This document shows, in pieces, positions 47,101-59,647 of a DNA stretch of 64,000 nucleotides; positions within the stretch are counted from its first letter, which is position 1; each line of letters begins with the position of its first letter. The notes under the pieces are model-generated. The model saw only the letters and a program-made list of their open reading frames with translations, had not been told where the DNA came from and ran no database searches. Origin of the DNA: Acanthaster planci (taxonomy: Eukaryota; Echinodermata; Asteroidea; Valvatida; Acanthasteridae). The translations under genes and the position numbers were made by a program. The stretch spans positions 558,029 to 622,028 of the forward strand of contig NW_019091368.1 of assembly GCF_001949145.1 (NCBI RefSeq), written 5' to 3'.

Positions 47101-50100
47101 AAGGCATTCTGACAAGAAAATGGCAATTACCTTCCCCTTTTCTCCTTTTCTTTTACTTTTTTTTCTCTTTCCTTTTGTATTTAGGATTTTTTTTCACCCA
47201 AAAGGGGCGAGTGTCCCCATAGCCTCCCCCCCACACCCACAACATTCAGGGATGGGGCAGTAATCTATTGTCCAGGTATGCTCTTCACCAGGGCAGGTTT
47301 TTTTTTACAGCTTTGACTAGGATGTGGTGGCTTGTTTAATGTGGGTCGGTGGCCGTGGATAATGCAGTCCAGGGTAGATTTCAGCTACGCCCACATTTAT
47401 AAATTGTCCATTGTGAAAAGTCAACAGCAGCCCCAAGCAGGCCTACACCTACTGATATGAGGTTATGTGTCATTGTATATAAGCCGCCTAACCCAGCCTG
47501 TCACTAGTTTCCTGTCGTGCAAACCCTTTCAAAGTACGCAAAAACACAGACAAACCAATGCAAATTCCATACTTTGCAAATACTGTGTAAATTGTTTGAA
47601 AACAAAAGAATTTATTGCATCATCACCGTGGGTGCCATTCGGTAGAGGAAATTGGAGAGGGGGTATCCCACATTTTACATGTCAACTTGATACCACAGAG
47701 ATGTATGTACTGAGGTACATATATGCTGCCTGACCCCCCCCTCCTTTTGAGAAGTGTTCAGCCTCTTTGCTTTTCACATCCCACCCCTTCCCATGGACCA
47801 GATTCTTGGAGAGACCCTGTTTTTAACCATGTACATTCAAACCGCATCTTAATCTGAGGAATCTAGAGGCTGAAGCAGTAATTGAACCCTTTCTTACAGC
47901 AGCTTTGCTACTCACGATCCAGCGGCACATGTAGGTGAAGGCTGCCAATGTTTGGGGGGTTCCCAATCTGCCTTATTGCCTGACGATGTACCGGTAATGT
48001 CTGTCCCATTAAAGACGCAGGAAAGTTATGCGACTCGTGGCATTTACACACAGGTGCACAGGTTTGACGAGGCAATTCTTTCTGTGCTGCCGATGATCTC
48101 TTGGGTACACTTCAGGTGAGCAAATCAGAACTGCAGCCGTTGTTTCATTTCCAGGGCAGAGGGTGGTCAAGTCAGGTTCTGACTTGTCTCCTGAGCACCT
48201 GTAATTCTCTGTGGAATCACAGGGTGTAAGACTGGGTTCTGTGGTGGGTACATGTGTGGAGTCTAGAGCGGACCTGGAGCCAGGAGGTTGATGCTGGAGA
48301 TCCTCTTTTTTGTGGGTGGGGGGAAGGGGGAAAAGAGGGGTTCAGAGCGAATGAAATGGCAACTTTGTCGTGGTGCTTGCCCACGCTGATACAGTTTGTC
48401 AGCTTGTCAATGTGCCAGTCAGTATTTCAACAGCACATGCTGAATATGAAACGCATTCGCAGTCATTTGGATACGCGTGCAAAGTCTTGCCGTATCGGCG
48501 CGGCCCTACATGCACTCGCGCCATGCTTTTTTCCCACATGACCTTCTGTTTTTTTTGGAATACCATACTGGCTTGTTCTCTTGATGTTCATTATACACTG
48601 GACGGCCATGGCTTTGGATGACATGCCATGTCTTTGGTCACAGCAAAACAGGTCAGTGTTTGAGTTAGGGTATAGTTTATTCTTAAAACAAGGATAATGA
48701 AAATGACCGTTGCAAACCTACATGTATGTACATGTACACGTTGTCAGGCTCATGGGTGAAACCGATCTTATTGTTATTTATATGTAACTTTCATTTGAGG
48801 GAGACAGCAAATTTCACATGGTCCTGACTGATGTATGTAAATCAGGCATTTCAACAACCAGCAACGTATTTGGAAGGAGCATTAATTAAACAAGGGATGG
48901 ATGGATGAATGATAATACTCAAAGTTTAGAAAAATGAATGTTTTAGTTGCCATGTTGCACCCAAATACATTGTAAAAATAACACAGCGAGAACTGAACTC
49001 TGTATTGTGGTCATAGCGCTTTGAGCAGCGTTCAGAAAGAATACTTTGATGCAGAAGCAGAGTGGCCCGGTGCGTTGTCTCATTTCAATAGGGGGATCGA
49101 CCCTCGACCCAGCCCCAGACGATTCCGTCTCTCTGGAGGATTTCTTTCTGCAAATGGACAAAGGCAGGTCCCACATGCACAGTCAACATGGCGCAAACAA
49201 CATACATCATAGAGCATTTCACGTGATCAGTTTGAGAGACACGGTCTGCTGATTCAAGTGTCAGTCCTTTTTTCTTTTCTTTTCTTTTTTCACTGAATAC
49301 CGTTGTTCTTTACTCAGATTCACAGCCCGAGGCTTTCCTTTGCCCACCTGTGTAGACTGGTCTAACATACCGGGGTAGCAGACCACAAAGTAGCTTACCA
49401 CATACATGTAAAATGTACGGTACCTTGCAGCCTGCATGTGTGTGCTTTAAAGAAACTGGCCACTAATCTTGAGAAGAGCACTGAAAATAGAGACTAATAA
49501 TGGAGTTTTTATTTCCAATGAATTTCATAATGTACATGTACATGTGTGATTCTGTTCTCAAAGTTTCGTAATTGAGTATATTTACTCGGTGTGTACATGC
49601 ATTCCAAGTTTAGTCTGAGTACTACATTTTGTGTACAAGTACAGCTATAATGACCACACCAATATTGATACTCAAGACATGTGCCGAGTCAGAGAACTGT
49701 ATGTGAGCTCTTTAGCTTTTTATGGAGGAAGCGAAGAAGATTGTGTGAGTGAACACACAATATGAGTAATACTTTCTGTGGTATCCACAGCTGTGTTTAG
49801 CCAGCGCAAGGTACTGATATGACCACATTAGATCCACATGTCGTTTCAAACTTACTCCTGTAATCTGGATTCACTTTTAAATAGATATGTTTCTCAGTTT
49901 GCCTTGTACTCTGGGACAAATACCGGTAGCTGGGTTTTAAGCCGTGTTTGAATTGGACTTTTGGCGGTAGAATTTATAGAGACTACTATCAGTTTGATAA
50001 AAGTAAATCCAATGAGGACAACTGGTAAACTGTCATATTCATCAAGTATTGAACGCCGATTGTTAGTTTTTACCTTCATCGATCCGTGGTACATGTATGC

Positions 50101-50438
50101 CTGCGGCTTGTGTTAGCACAGTCTCCTGATCACAGTACCCACCCACTTGCGGACTTTATTACTTTGGCTGAAAATTTCAACTTTAAAAAAAAAAGACAAG
50201 ACAAAGCAGCCAACTTACTCTATGAATATACAGCCAAACAGGTCAAAGGCTTACTCGTTACATGTATATGTCATATGTTTTGTTTTGTACAGTATTGCTT
50301 ACGTACTGCAACCTCATATTTTTCAGCGCTCTGGGGCGTGCCCATCGAGTGATATTTGTCACCACAATAGGCTGTATAAAATGGCCAAATTCTGGTTAAA
50401 CACATTGTAGTGGTCAGTCTTCACAGACTTTTCAGACT
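47101..50438. other. Intronic sequence, no gene
   Basis: Pyrimidine runs near 47135-47180. Small CpG clusters lie near 48455-48530 and 49065-49130. TACATGTATGTACATGTACA lies at 48719-48738. Nothing coding was recognised. Confidence 0.5.
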
Positions 50439-50458
50439 GTGTGTGTGTGTTTGTGTGC
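50439..50458. repeat. (TG)n microsatellite
   Basis: A short GT run interrupted once by TT, continuing into GCATGTGCG. Confidence 0.85.
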
Positions 50459-51910
50459 ATGTGCGAACAAACAGGGAAACGTCAGCTGGAAGTGAGTCAG
50501 GGTTTACGTGGCAGTTTAACCTAAGACTTTGATCAGAGTCTGTTGGTCTTGGACGTGTTGAAAAATTGTTCTGATGATTTCCAAAAAGTCAATCAAAGCA
50601 ACAGTGAAAGTCACACATTTTGCCACATGAACAGGTACATGTATATGTACGTAACTATCATTGATGAAAGTAAAATATCATTGTGCAGTAAATGCGCACA
50701 TTGATGGTCAAATCAGTCTTGTTAGGTGCCGCATCGGTTGGACATTGCAACTCAGCGTGCCCCATGAGAAAAAAATTCCAAAAAAGCTTGTTCAAGCTTT
50801 GATTTACATGCAAACCTCATTCAGTCTAAAAATCAGAACGTGCAGACTTTATGGAAGGATGACTTTGCTTCATATGTAGTCTTGCACATAGCCATCTGCA
50901 TGTGCGCCAGTGCTGGCAGTAGATCCCTTTGGAAGCAGCCAGAAGAACGTTTCTAAACTCACTACTTGAAGTGTTCAGCCAACTACATGTGCATGTATGT
51001 ATCATGAATGATTCTCCCTTTTGGGATTTCCAAATTCCGGCTTCAACCACCATTTTGGGGAGCTTCCTACATCATGTTTCTTATTGTAAGTCATTCCCCT
51101 GAGTTGAGACCCTTAAAAACTGAGCAGAGTTCCCTTTTTTTGCTCAATCAGCACTTAGTTTGTGTTATATGAGGCAAAGATTTGAAGGATGTTTATCTCT
51201 CAAAAGTGATTGTGGAGATCAGGATGAAGCCAAAATACGCAGACGAGGGAGAGATTTAAAAAAGGCCTGACAATTGCTGACCCTGCCACCTATCTCTTTT
51301 TTTTTCCTAAAAAAAAATAGATGCATAATGCATTTCACTGTAAATGTATTTCACTCTGCAGAGTGGCTCAAGTGACTAACTTCCCCGGTTGACCAGGAAG
51401 CATCCTATCGACACCAAACATTCCTGGAAAGAAATCTCCTATGCAAACCAGGCGCTGACATGTTTGAAATAGCAGATCATGTACAGGTCATTACCAAATA
51501 CATGTAGTCCAACAGTTTGGGGACCATTCCAAATTCGAATGTGTTCAATTTTTCGCTTTTGTTTCCCCAAACTTTTTTTCTTGATCATGGAAAGAGTGGC
51601 AAGCGTGTGACATTTTGGATGTCTTCTTGACTGACACATTTATGTACACACCACCGGTGCTCACTCAAATTTCATTTAGAATTAGTTCTCTACCAAGTGT
51701 CTGCATACCGGTACATGTACATGCATATTGGCCATCGTCACAAACGCAATTTGGCCTACCAGTGGTTAGCAAAAACTGTGGCAGGTCATGAATAGAAACT
51801 AAAAGAATAACTCACTGTGTTGAAAAATTTCAGATAAATATTGAAACACTAAATACTGAAATTTCCTACTACAGTGTAACAGCAAGAAAATGACTCCAGT
51901 GTTAAGAGCA

Positions 51911-51965
51911 AACAGTGTTTGCCTCCAAACGAACATTTCATGTCCGTTTGGAGGCAAACATTGTT
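51911..51965 (+). repeat. 55-nt near-perfect hairpin
   Basis: The arm TGTTTGCCTCCAAACG then AACAT (51916-51936) and its complement ATGTC then CGTTTGGAGGCAAACA (51940-51960) pair over 20 of 21 positions, with one A-C mismatch and a three-base loop TTC. The outer AACAG/TTGTT adds five more pairs including one G-U. The stem of about 26 pairs is free of bulges. It could be a hairpin RNA or a very young inverted duplication. No paired ends typical of a MITE were identified. Confidence 0.7.
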
Positions 51966-52100
51966 GCCAGCCAAGGTGAACTTTCTGCAAACTTTGGCCG
52001 CCCGCAGAAAGCGGCGGTCAATGTTTGTAAAGAAAAAGGTCTGTGAGAGGCCACTTTCAGACTTTGCAGTCACCCATCTTGAATTTTCCTACATCCAGCC

Positions 52101-52266
52101 GGGGCGGATCTAGGGGGAGAGCCAGGCTCGAGATCATTTTTTAATGTCTCTTTTTTGTGTACAAGTGGAAACAATGATGAAACATTATACATGACCCCCC
52201 ACCTTTTTGCATCGGGGGGGGGGTTAGTGTTGGTAGGTCCCTTCTTCCCCTCCCCCGGACCGCCCC
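52101..52266. mobile_element. MITE with GGGGCGGATCTAGGGGG-type ends (166 bp)
   Basis: The left end is GGGGCGGATCTAGGGGGAGA; the right end reverse-complemented is GGGGCGGTCCGGGGGAGGGG. An internal G-run occurs near 52214-52223. This end motif recurs in fragments at 45256-45330 and 26090-26172. No coding capacity. Confidence 0.7.
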
Positions 52267-52442
52267 TGTCCAGTCCATGTGCTATTTTTCACATTGTGTT
52301 CATTGTTACTGTGCTTTACATCACAAACACACATGCTTGGAAGCCTCATACAGATGAATGTAAATGGCACTGATCGCATGAGAGCTCCGTCATAAATCAT
52401 TTGCATCTCAAACTACCAGGTCCTCATACAAAAGGAGCAGAC

Positions 52443-52590
52443 CTACATGTACCTGTACATGTATGTTATGAATGCGGTTTATCATTTGATACTGTGTATT
52501 ATATAAAGTACATATACATGAGTGAACCAAATGATACATGTGCATGTACGTCGTAAAGCCATGTGTATGTATGTACGTGTACATGTATAG
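52443..52590. repeat. ACATGT/GTACATG-rich stretch
   Basis: Repeated partly palindromic words, including TACATGTACCTGTACATGTA at 52444-52463, ATACATGTGCATGTAC at 52534-52549 and TATGTACGTGTACATGTATA near 52570-52589. Confidence 0.7.
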
Positions 52591-52992
52591 GCCTAACATA
52601 CAGTTCAGCCTTTTGGTAATGCTGTGAGTGTTACCAGCTGTGCTTGCTCACAACTGAACACTCAGGCCCAGCTTAACATGGTTAATGGATAATGTCCACT
52701 GTCTAGTCCGGTTCACGCCAGTGAGAACGGTTTTATGCCTGATAGGGCTTTTCTTGGTTAAAGAATAAAGAAATGAGACTAGCTAAAACACTCTCACCTG
52801 AAAGCTTCATCATTTGGGAAGCATACCTACACTGAGTGAAGATTTAATAGCCCTTATTTGGACATCAAATCCACTTAAAAACTTGTCCAGTGAACTCGAT
52901 TAGGGTTTAAGTCAACCTACAATACCGGTAGGTCGACATTCATGTGTAATATTCTTGCATGTTATTTAAAGAATTGTTCAGATTTTCCAATA

Positions 52993-53359
52993 AGCCTTTT
53001 GCCACTTAAATTTGAATAAAATCTGGTACACTTAGTTATATTGAACATAAACATAGCAATTTGAAACCCCCAGACTAAGACACTGTTGCTATACCTTGTG
53101 ATTTGAGGCAAGCTTTTGCATAGCAACCACCATCTCTGAGTGGACTGGTTCCTTTCTGCTATTCTTATCCATTAAAAACAGTGTATTGGTGCAAGGCATC
53201 TCTTATGTACGAGTAACTAAGCAAAAGCTTGCCTCAATTCATGAGATACCGGTATAGCAACAGTGTCTTTAGTATGGAAAATCCAAATTGGTATGTTCAC
53301 ATGGATTTAAAGAACTCAGTGTACCAGACTTTATGCAAATTTAACTCACAAAAGGCCTG
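52993..53359. repeat. Long fold-back (inverted) repeat, arms about 130-143 bp
   Basis: The left arm (52993-53123) and right arm (53217-53359) are imperfect reverse complements around a 93-base spacer. Matching segments include GCCTTTTG...TTAAATTTG at the outer ends, GACACTGTTGCTATACC in the middle and TTGAGGCAAGCTTTTGC at the inner ends. No coding frame. It resembles a fold-back or MITE-like element; the transcript of this intron could form a long duplex here. Confidence 0.75.
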
Positions 53360-56300
53360 TCAGATCTTACTAAAGCCAGGGGGAGTGTGTGATCATTTCT
53401 AGATTCTGATTGCATTTATCACAAAAAAGGGAGCACGTATTGTCAGAAACCTGATTTTAGACTCAGCTCAGGTCGTGGTGGGATCGATTGTGCACCTCAA
53501 GGGTGTTGGGTTAAAAGCTTGATTTGAAATTGTCAGGGTGGATTCAGGCATACACAGGTCTCTGGCTCCATATACCGGTTTCTGTACATGTATCTGCCCC
53601 TTAAAGAAATTAATTCAAAGCCTAGTTTCTATTTTAAAGGGCCTGTACAGAGATGCAGAGAGCATCGCTGATCGGTCCAAGACAAGGCATGCTTTATCTT
53701 AAACATGGACGCAGACAGTCACAAAGTTGGATTACATGTACATGTATGTTCGACTGTGCCAGCCGTCTGCATTGAGTCACCATAGTAGACCCATAAAAAG
53801 GTGCACACTGACATAATCCATGAGCATACTGATCTCATACTTGTTTACTAAGGGTACCAAGGGTTTTGATTGTAAATGAAATATGTGGAGCTGCAGTACC
53901 AGTTTGGCTCATTTTAGAGGTACATGTATTACTTGTACCACTATTTTGTGTCATATTTTTGTGGAATGATCTTATGCACCGTCTGTTCTGCGGCCGTCCG
54001 TGTCCTGACATCTCGCGTGACGTCGGCATTTGTTACGACCATATGGAGACCAGGCTTTACAAATTTTTTCCATTTCATGATTGTGTAGTCTACCAGACTA
54101 CAGCACTGACCTCAGTCCAGAGTGTGTATACTTTTGTGGGTTAGAGCAGTCTTGGCCAAATGCAGTTAGAGACCATTTAGTTAGAGGCCATCAGCCCCTG
54201 GTTTACAACCTGAGAACAAAATGTGTCCGTGAGTACCTGGCACAATTGTTGCTGACCCAAACTTTGCCCACATCAAAAGTACTTTTAATAGGCAGCTCTG
54301 AAACATCCAGATGCACCCTGACAATGCTTAGGAAAATGCTCAAGGGAAAAAATGTTCAAGCAATTAATGGAACTTGATCAGAAATGTATGTGGAATTCTA
54401 ACATTTTTTTTTGGACTGTACTCCCTGCTACCTTGTCTTTATGCCAAGAAGGTTAGTAAAACCTCGCGGAATAAGCTAGTGCAGAAATGTTGACCATTGT
54501 TTTCTAGTGAGTCCAAATTATTCTTTTGAATCAACTTGTCTTCATATCAAGGATTTAGTTACTGCTTCTGGTAATGACATTATAATGGAATTCTAATTTG
54601 AATACTAAGGCACATCCTTAATCTTCAAAAACATCTGTTTGCCCTGTCAAAAAAATTGCATTTATTGTCAGTCTTTCAAAAGCCTCCATTTCTTGAATAT
54701 GCTCCATGGAGAGGTGACCACTGCCTCAATCCTTCAAACTCCTCCCAGAAATTCCTGTTATTGTGTTGATACAGCGCGAATGGCATCCTGGAGCCGTAGG
54801 GATTATTTTGTGTGTAATGGAGACATAAATTTATTCATCAGCCACACTGTTTTGTCATTCGTCCTCAATCCTTTAATAGCCTCCAAAACTGCACAGAGGA
54901 TTTCAGAGGATTGAGGGTGGCTGGGGTTTTACTCCAAAAACTAAACTTACAAGTGCAAATGCCTCACTGGTCAAAAGTTTTAGCACTCTTGTAATTGAGT
55001 TGGAGATCATAACACTCAAGGCCGTAAGATTATTCATTTAAGGTCCGGTGTAAAAAATCTAGTGCCTATTGATCATACATGTACATGTATCATTACATGG
55101 AAACAAAGATTTAATCCGTCTTTAATCAGTGTTGAACAGCTCAGATTTGGAAGATGACTCTTAGTTTCTTGTTTGTAAAGCGCTCATAAAAAGCACCCTC
55201 TCAGTTAAAAAGGCTATACCTTTGACATAGGATTTCTGGATCAGACCCTAAAATAGGTACTGAAATTTCAAAGCTTGTCGCCTTACTACTTAAAACTGAA
55301 CTGCAGATATAACCTAGCCTTATACTCAACTTGTAAAAGAAGTCCTCAAGACCAGTGACTGAGGCACCAAACCTTGAGAACAAAAAGAGCAGAGTGCTAA
55401 TATGATTTATACAAGCTTAATCACTTCTTTGAGACAGGACAACACTAGAAGCAAATTGTCAGCCAACTGCAGGCACATGTTGGTGGTGTTGGTAGTACAA
55501 TGACCCTGGCAGAACCCACCCAACAAACCAGAGCAACCCACCCCTCAGGCTCGGCCACATATACCTGTAACCATTAATCCTCAAGACAGTCCCAGATCCC
55601 TCAACTGCTGGAGGATTCAGGACTGTTATTAGGGTTGATGGCTGTTTTGAATACTTGCTTAGTCTGACCAGATGATTCATTATCCAATTTTTTTCCCTGC
55701 CTTTTTTTTTTTCAAGTCGGCAGAATTAAAATTAAGAGTTGGTTTTTCAAGGGGGGATGTTTCACATCATTGGAGAGTTGTTTCAGTCTGTGTGGCAGAT
55801 GAATATTCCTGGAAAATTGTTATAATGCAAATGTTCAAATTAAAGTACACTCATTTCTTTTATGCCTGTTGCTGCTGCATTGTTTTTCCGACGTGTATGT
55901 TTTGTACATTTGTTAGGAATTGGTGCAGTTAGAATTTGGAAATTGTTTGAAGGTGTGTCAGCTTCCTACAAGAAAATGAGAAGCAGTTCTTTTTTTCCTT
56001 GGTGCTCTACAGCCAGGCCAAAGTAAAAGGTTCTTTATTTTGACCCCCATTTCTCAACTTTTTACTGAGATTGGCTGGCATCTGAAATTATTATAAATTT
56101 ATGGTAAACTAAAAAAAAAATCCCAGTGTACGGTTACCAGTACTTGTGCGCATTTTTAGGGAGCTATATGTTTTTTTATTGTGTCTGGCGCCTAACCAAC
56201 TCATGCATAGCCAAGTTCACGCTCAACTGCATGCTGGATAATAAAACATTCAGTCGAGCCAGTACATGCATGCAGGGCAATGGGTCGCTCCAGCGTCTGC

Positions 56301-56377
56301 TGGTCATGCAGTTGTTCGCAGTGGGAGACAGACAAGAGCCCCAGGTTAGAGGGGTCACGTAGTAATTGTACACGGAC
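53360..56377. other. Intronic sequence, no gene recognised
   Basis: Frames of up to about 98 codons near 53866-54377 have no recognisable domain. ACATGTACATGT lies near 55078-55089. No other structure seen. Confidence 0.5.
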
Positions 56378-56378
56378 C

Positions 56379-56400
56379 GGCTGGCTGGCTGGCTGGCTGG
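56379..56400. repeat. (GGCT)n microsatellite, about 5.5 units
   Basis: A run of GGCTGGCTGGCT type. A short (AC)n run follows at 56447-56460. Confidence 0.9.
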
Positions 56401-56460
56401 TGCGGCGTGTCTGGCCAGTTGGGGCTGAGCTAAGCACATTGTTGTATACACACACACACA

Positions 56461-58296
56461 GAGCAAGCTGATAACACGTTATGACCTGTCGTCGATGGGT
56501 CCGCGGTATGAACAGCATTCAAAAAGGGCAAAGGGGAAACTGTTCTCACGACGCCCAAACAAACATGGCCGCGCCATGTCGGTCGTGACATGATATCAGT
56601 TTGGATACAATACCAGTCCCAACTGTCTGCATAAATAACAACAATTTTCCAACTTGTGGATCAGTCAAGAGAGGCTCAGACACCTGGTCATGGATTCCAA
56701 AAGGGAAAAGGAAAAATCGGCTGTTTTCAGGGGCCCACAGTCGAGGGTTTTTAGTACTTGTAGTCATCCAATATCTTTTGCCCTTTGTAATCCCTGAAGT
56801 GGGCTTCACATGTGTTCCTACCTTATCACAAACCCTCTTGTTGTCGCTTATCCAATTCTGTTTCTCCAATCATGTTAATACATTGCAGACAAGAAAGATA
56901 GGTCAGGTCATGTCTACAGTGCAAATTTCAAGTTATCCCTTGAGAAACACAGGGTCAAAACACCTTGAAATTTGTATCAAGTGAGGGGTCATTTAGTCTC
57001 AGAACAGTCTCAGAAACATTGGGATAACCCATGTGTGTGCATTTATGTGAGCCTTCCCCCCCATGTGATAAATGACCTTCCACTTTTCCTTCATTCCGGA
57101 GCGACAGCATATGCAAATGAGTTGACATCACCTTTTTTTGTCTGTGTGCTTTTAAGACCGCAGCACCATACCGGTACGGTGGTCTTTTCATTCTCTTCCT
57201 CTGTTAACATTGAGGCAATCTGGACACAGGCTATTGCACATACAAACACATTCATGACCAACCCCGCTCCGCTTTCAGGCGAGAGCGTGTACATGTACAG
57301 GTAGTACATGACCCTGTCTGTTGACATTGACTGTGATATTGAGGGTCCGGCTCAGAAAATTGAGAGTGGAAGGGGTGAATCACTGAACTGACTCATTGAC
57401 CAGAGCCTCAAGGAGGGTCATTCTTGTCTGCGGGTACATGCATTTAGAGCTTGTCAGTCAGCCGCCATTATTAGTACAGTGTATTTTAAAAGCTGTGTAT
57501 CTGGTCAAGTTAGACTTTCTAAATACCACTGCCATTCAGACTCAGAACAGAGAAACATTGCCCGTAATTTAACGAGATTACATGCAGAAATTCCACCCTT
57601 GAAAAAGTACAGGTCTGGGGACCCTGATCAATAGGGTAACCAGTGCAAAGATTTTCAGGCAGATTTTAGAGCTTTTGTATCATGTGTTCATTTCTTCTCT
57701 AAGAGGAAGTACATTCAAAATATTCACTTAATAATTGTGAAGAGGCCACGATTAGCGATGTCAGTGGACAACTTGCAAAGGCCAACAGAATCCAGTGTTA
57801 AGAGCAAAGACGGCTCAGGTGGAGGCAGCAATGTACTTTTCCTGTGGGATCTTGAGGGGATGAGAACTGCAGCTCACTCATGAATCACATCGGTGAGATT
57901 GCCTGGGCCTGCAGGATAGTTGCAGCACGCTCTAATGGTAGTTGCGAGATGAAAGGAAAAAAAAATTTGCTGACAGTAAACTTGTGACTTGTCCCATTTG
58001 CGCTGAGCTCCGTCAGGGAGATAAAGTCATTCTGGTACGTTTCCTTTTCAAACTTCATCAAACACAGGGGCCTCGCCCTTTTGTTCTTCTTTTTCCCCAG
58101 TCACTTCTGTGGCCATGTCAGTACAGTACCCAGTCATTCAGATTTCTTTTTCCTTGTAGCTGAGTATTGCAAAAGCAGAGGAAGTTTTCATGGCAGACTG
58201 TGTTGAGGCTTACACTGGTGCTGGCGGCGTTGATCAGCACCCCATACAAAGCTGTTATTACTCAGTTGCTTCCTGTTCCATGTTCCTCCCAGCTGT
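56461..58296. other. Intronic sequence, no gene recognised
   Basis: Complex, CpG-poor sequence without recognised coding or repeat content. Confidence 0.5.
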
Positions 58297-58615
58297 GTTC
58301 ATAAACCACCCATCTGTACACCCATTCCAACCTGATGTCATGTGGTTCCACCCATCCCAGCCCCCAATCGCCCAGCTGATATGTTCATAAACCACCCGTC
58401 TGTACACCCTTTCCAACCTGATGTCATCTGGTTCCACCCATCCCAGCCCCCAATCGCCCAGCTGATATGTTCATAAACCACCCGTCTGTACACCCATTCC
58501 AACCTGATGTCATCTGGTTCCACCCATCCCAGCCCCCAGTCGCCCAGCTGATCACCCATCAGATCAGTACGCTCATTCCAATCTGCTGTCACCCAGATCC
58601 ACCCATGCCATGTAG
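58297..58615 (+). repeat. 86-bp minisatellite, three near-identical copies plus a decayed fourth
   Basis: Units start at 58297, 58383 and 58469, each beginning GTTCATAAACCACCC and ending GCCCAGCTGAT. The copies differ at only a few positions (CCCATCTG/CCCGTCTG, GTCATGTGG/GTCATCTGG). A degenerate fourth unit follows from about 58553 to 58615. High identity points to recent expansion. Long open frames through the array are a by-product of the repeat. Confidence 0.92.
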
Positions 58616-58877
58616 GCCCCAATAAACCAGCAGTGTTCTACTTCTCAACCTCGTATTAGCACATTTCTTTCCTGCTATTACCCAATCCCACCGTTGGCAC
58701 CTCAATCCCAAAACATCCATCCCAATTAGCTATGACTTGTTCCATGTTAATCACCCCTAACTGGTCCTCTATACAAACATACATGTACCGTGTACCTTCA
58801 AAGATCACGCAGTGTTGTCCTTTTTTTTTCTTTCTTTACACCCATCCAAAATAGACCCATTGCGCCCGCTAGGTCTT

Positions 58878-59092
58878 GTGACCTACAGTGGGTATCAAAC
58901 ATCCATTTACATGATGTTGTCCCTTAGCAAAGGGTGTTTTAAGTATTCACCAAAAGTAAAGCTGGTTTTAATACTCAAAACATCAGTAATTTGAGTAAAG
59001 TACCGACCGTCTGCTTTATTTTTGGTAAATGACACGACACTTTGCTTGGGGAGGATGCCATGTTTGTTAATTTGATACCCGCCATAGGTCAT
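58878..59092. mobile_element. MITE family A, copy 2 (about 215 bp)
   Basis: It starts GTGACCTACAGTGGGTATCA and ends with its inverse (reverse complement TGACCTATGGCGGGTATCAA). Its interior is collinear with the copy at 17945-18164. Several CpG sites of that copy are absent here (GGACGC to GGATGC, TCGGCTT to TCTGCTT). No coding capacity. Confidence 0.8.
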
Positions 59093-59462
59093 GTGACTTA
59101 ATAGCAAGTGCAGTTGGCAAGTTGCTGCTACCCCGATAACACCCACATGGACTTCATGAAATAAACCTCCATCCCACTGTATCATCTCATCAGCGTACCC
59201 CTACGCGTATGTCTGGTCTCAACACCAAGTACTTAGTCCCAATGCATCCTAAGATACATGTAATAAATAGTTCCAACATCTTGCTCCATGAGTCAAACCG
59301 GTCCTGTTCACCCGAAGCCTTGACTTCCGTAGCCACACACGGCCCTGTAGCCACTTTGCTCCCACACACCGTAGGGCGGGTGTTACTTCGCCCAATTGTG
59401 AATTATAGTAACATTTGGTATCGTTAATTTCTGAATGACACTGCTTATAATTCTACTTACTG

Positions 59463-59647
59463 CAGAGGACAGTCCAAGCATACAAGTAGCGATCAACATG
59501 CTGACCGTTTCCCCACTTCTTAGAGACACTCTTGTGACCCTGATGAAAAATCATTTCTCTGTTGCTTCAGCAAACTCGAGAGCCATGTTTATTAAATTTG
59601 TCATAGTTGTGTTACATTTTTGTCAAGAAAATGGACTGCCAAAATAA
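59463..59647 (+). pseudogene. Exon-like frame of unknown origin in intron 1
   Basis: A plausible 3' splice site, TTCTACTTACTGCAG, ends at 59465. After it a 60-codon frame runs to TAA at 59645-59647. It contains EDSPSIQVAINMLTVSPLL, then RDTLVTLMKNHFSVASANS, then RAMFIKFVIVVLHFCQENGLPK in consecutive pieces. The composition is protein-like and probably helical. Joined to the first exon (phase 1) it would stay in frame, but it does not resemble FOG, SALL or BCL11. I do not recognise the family. It could be an alternative terminal exon, a relic of another gene, or chance. The type chosen is a placeholder. Confidence 0.25.

Noticed and set aside
51361-51420. GTGGCTCAAGTGAC, A-box-like
   Set aside because: No matching B box or cloverleaf.
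53866-54377. Overlapping frames of 92 and 98 codons
   Set aside because: No recognisable domain and no supporting splice sites.
58297-58615. Regularly spaced repeats that could suggest a CRISPR array or a repeat protein
   Set aside because: Units are contiguous without variable spacers, the genome is eukaryotic, and the frames are a consequence of the tandem repeat.
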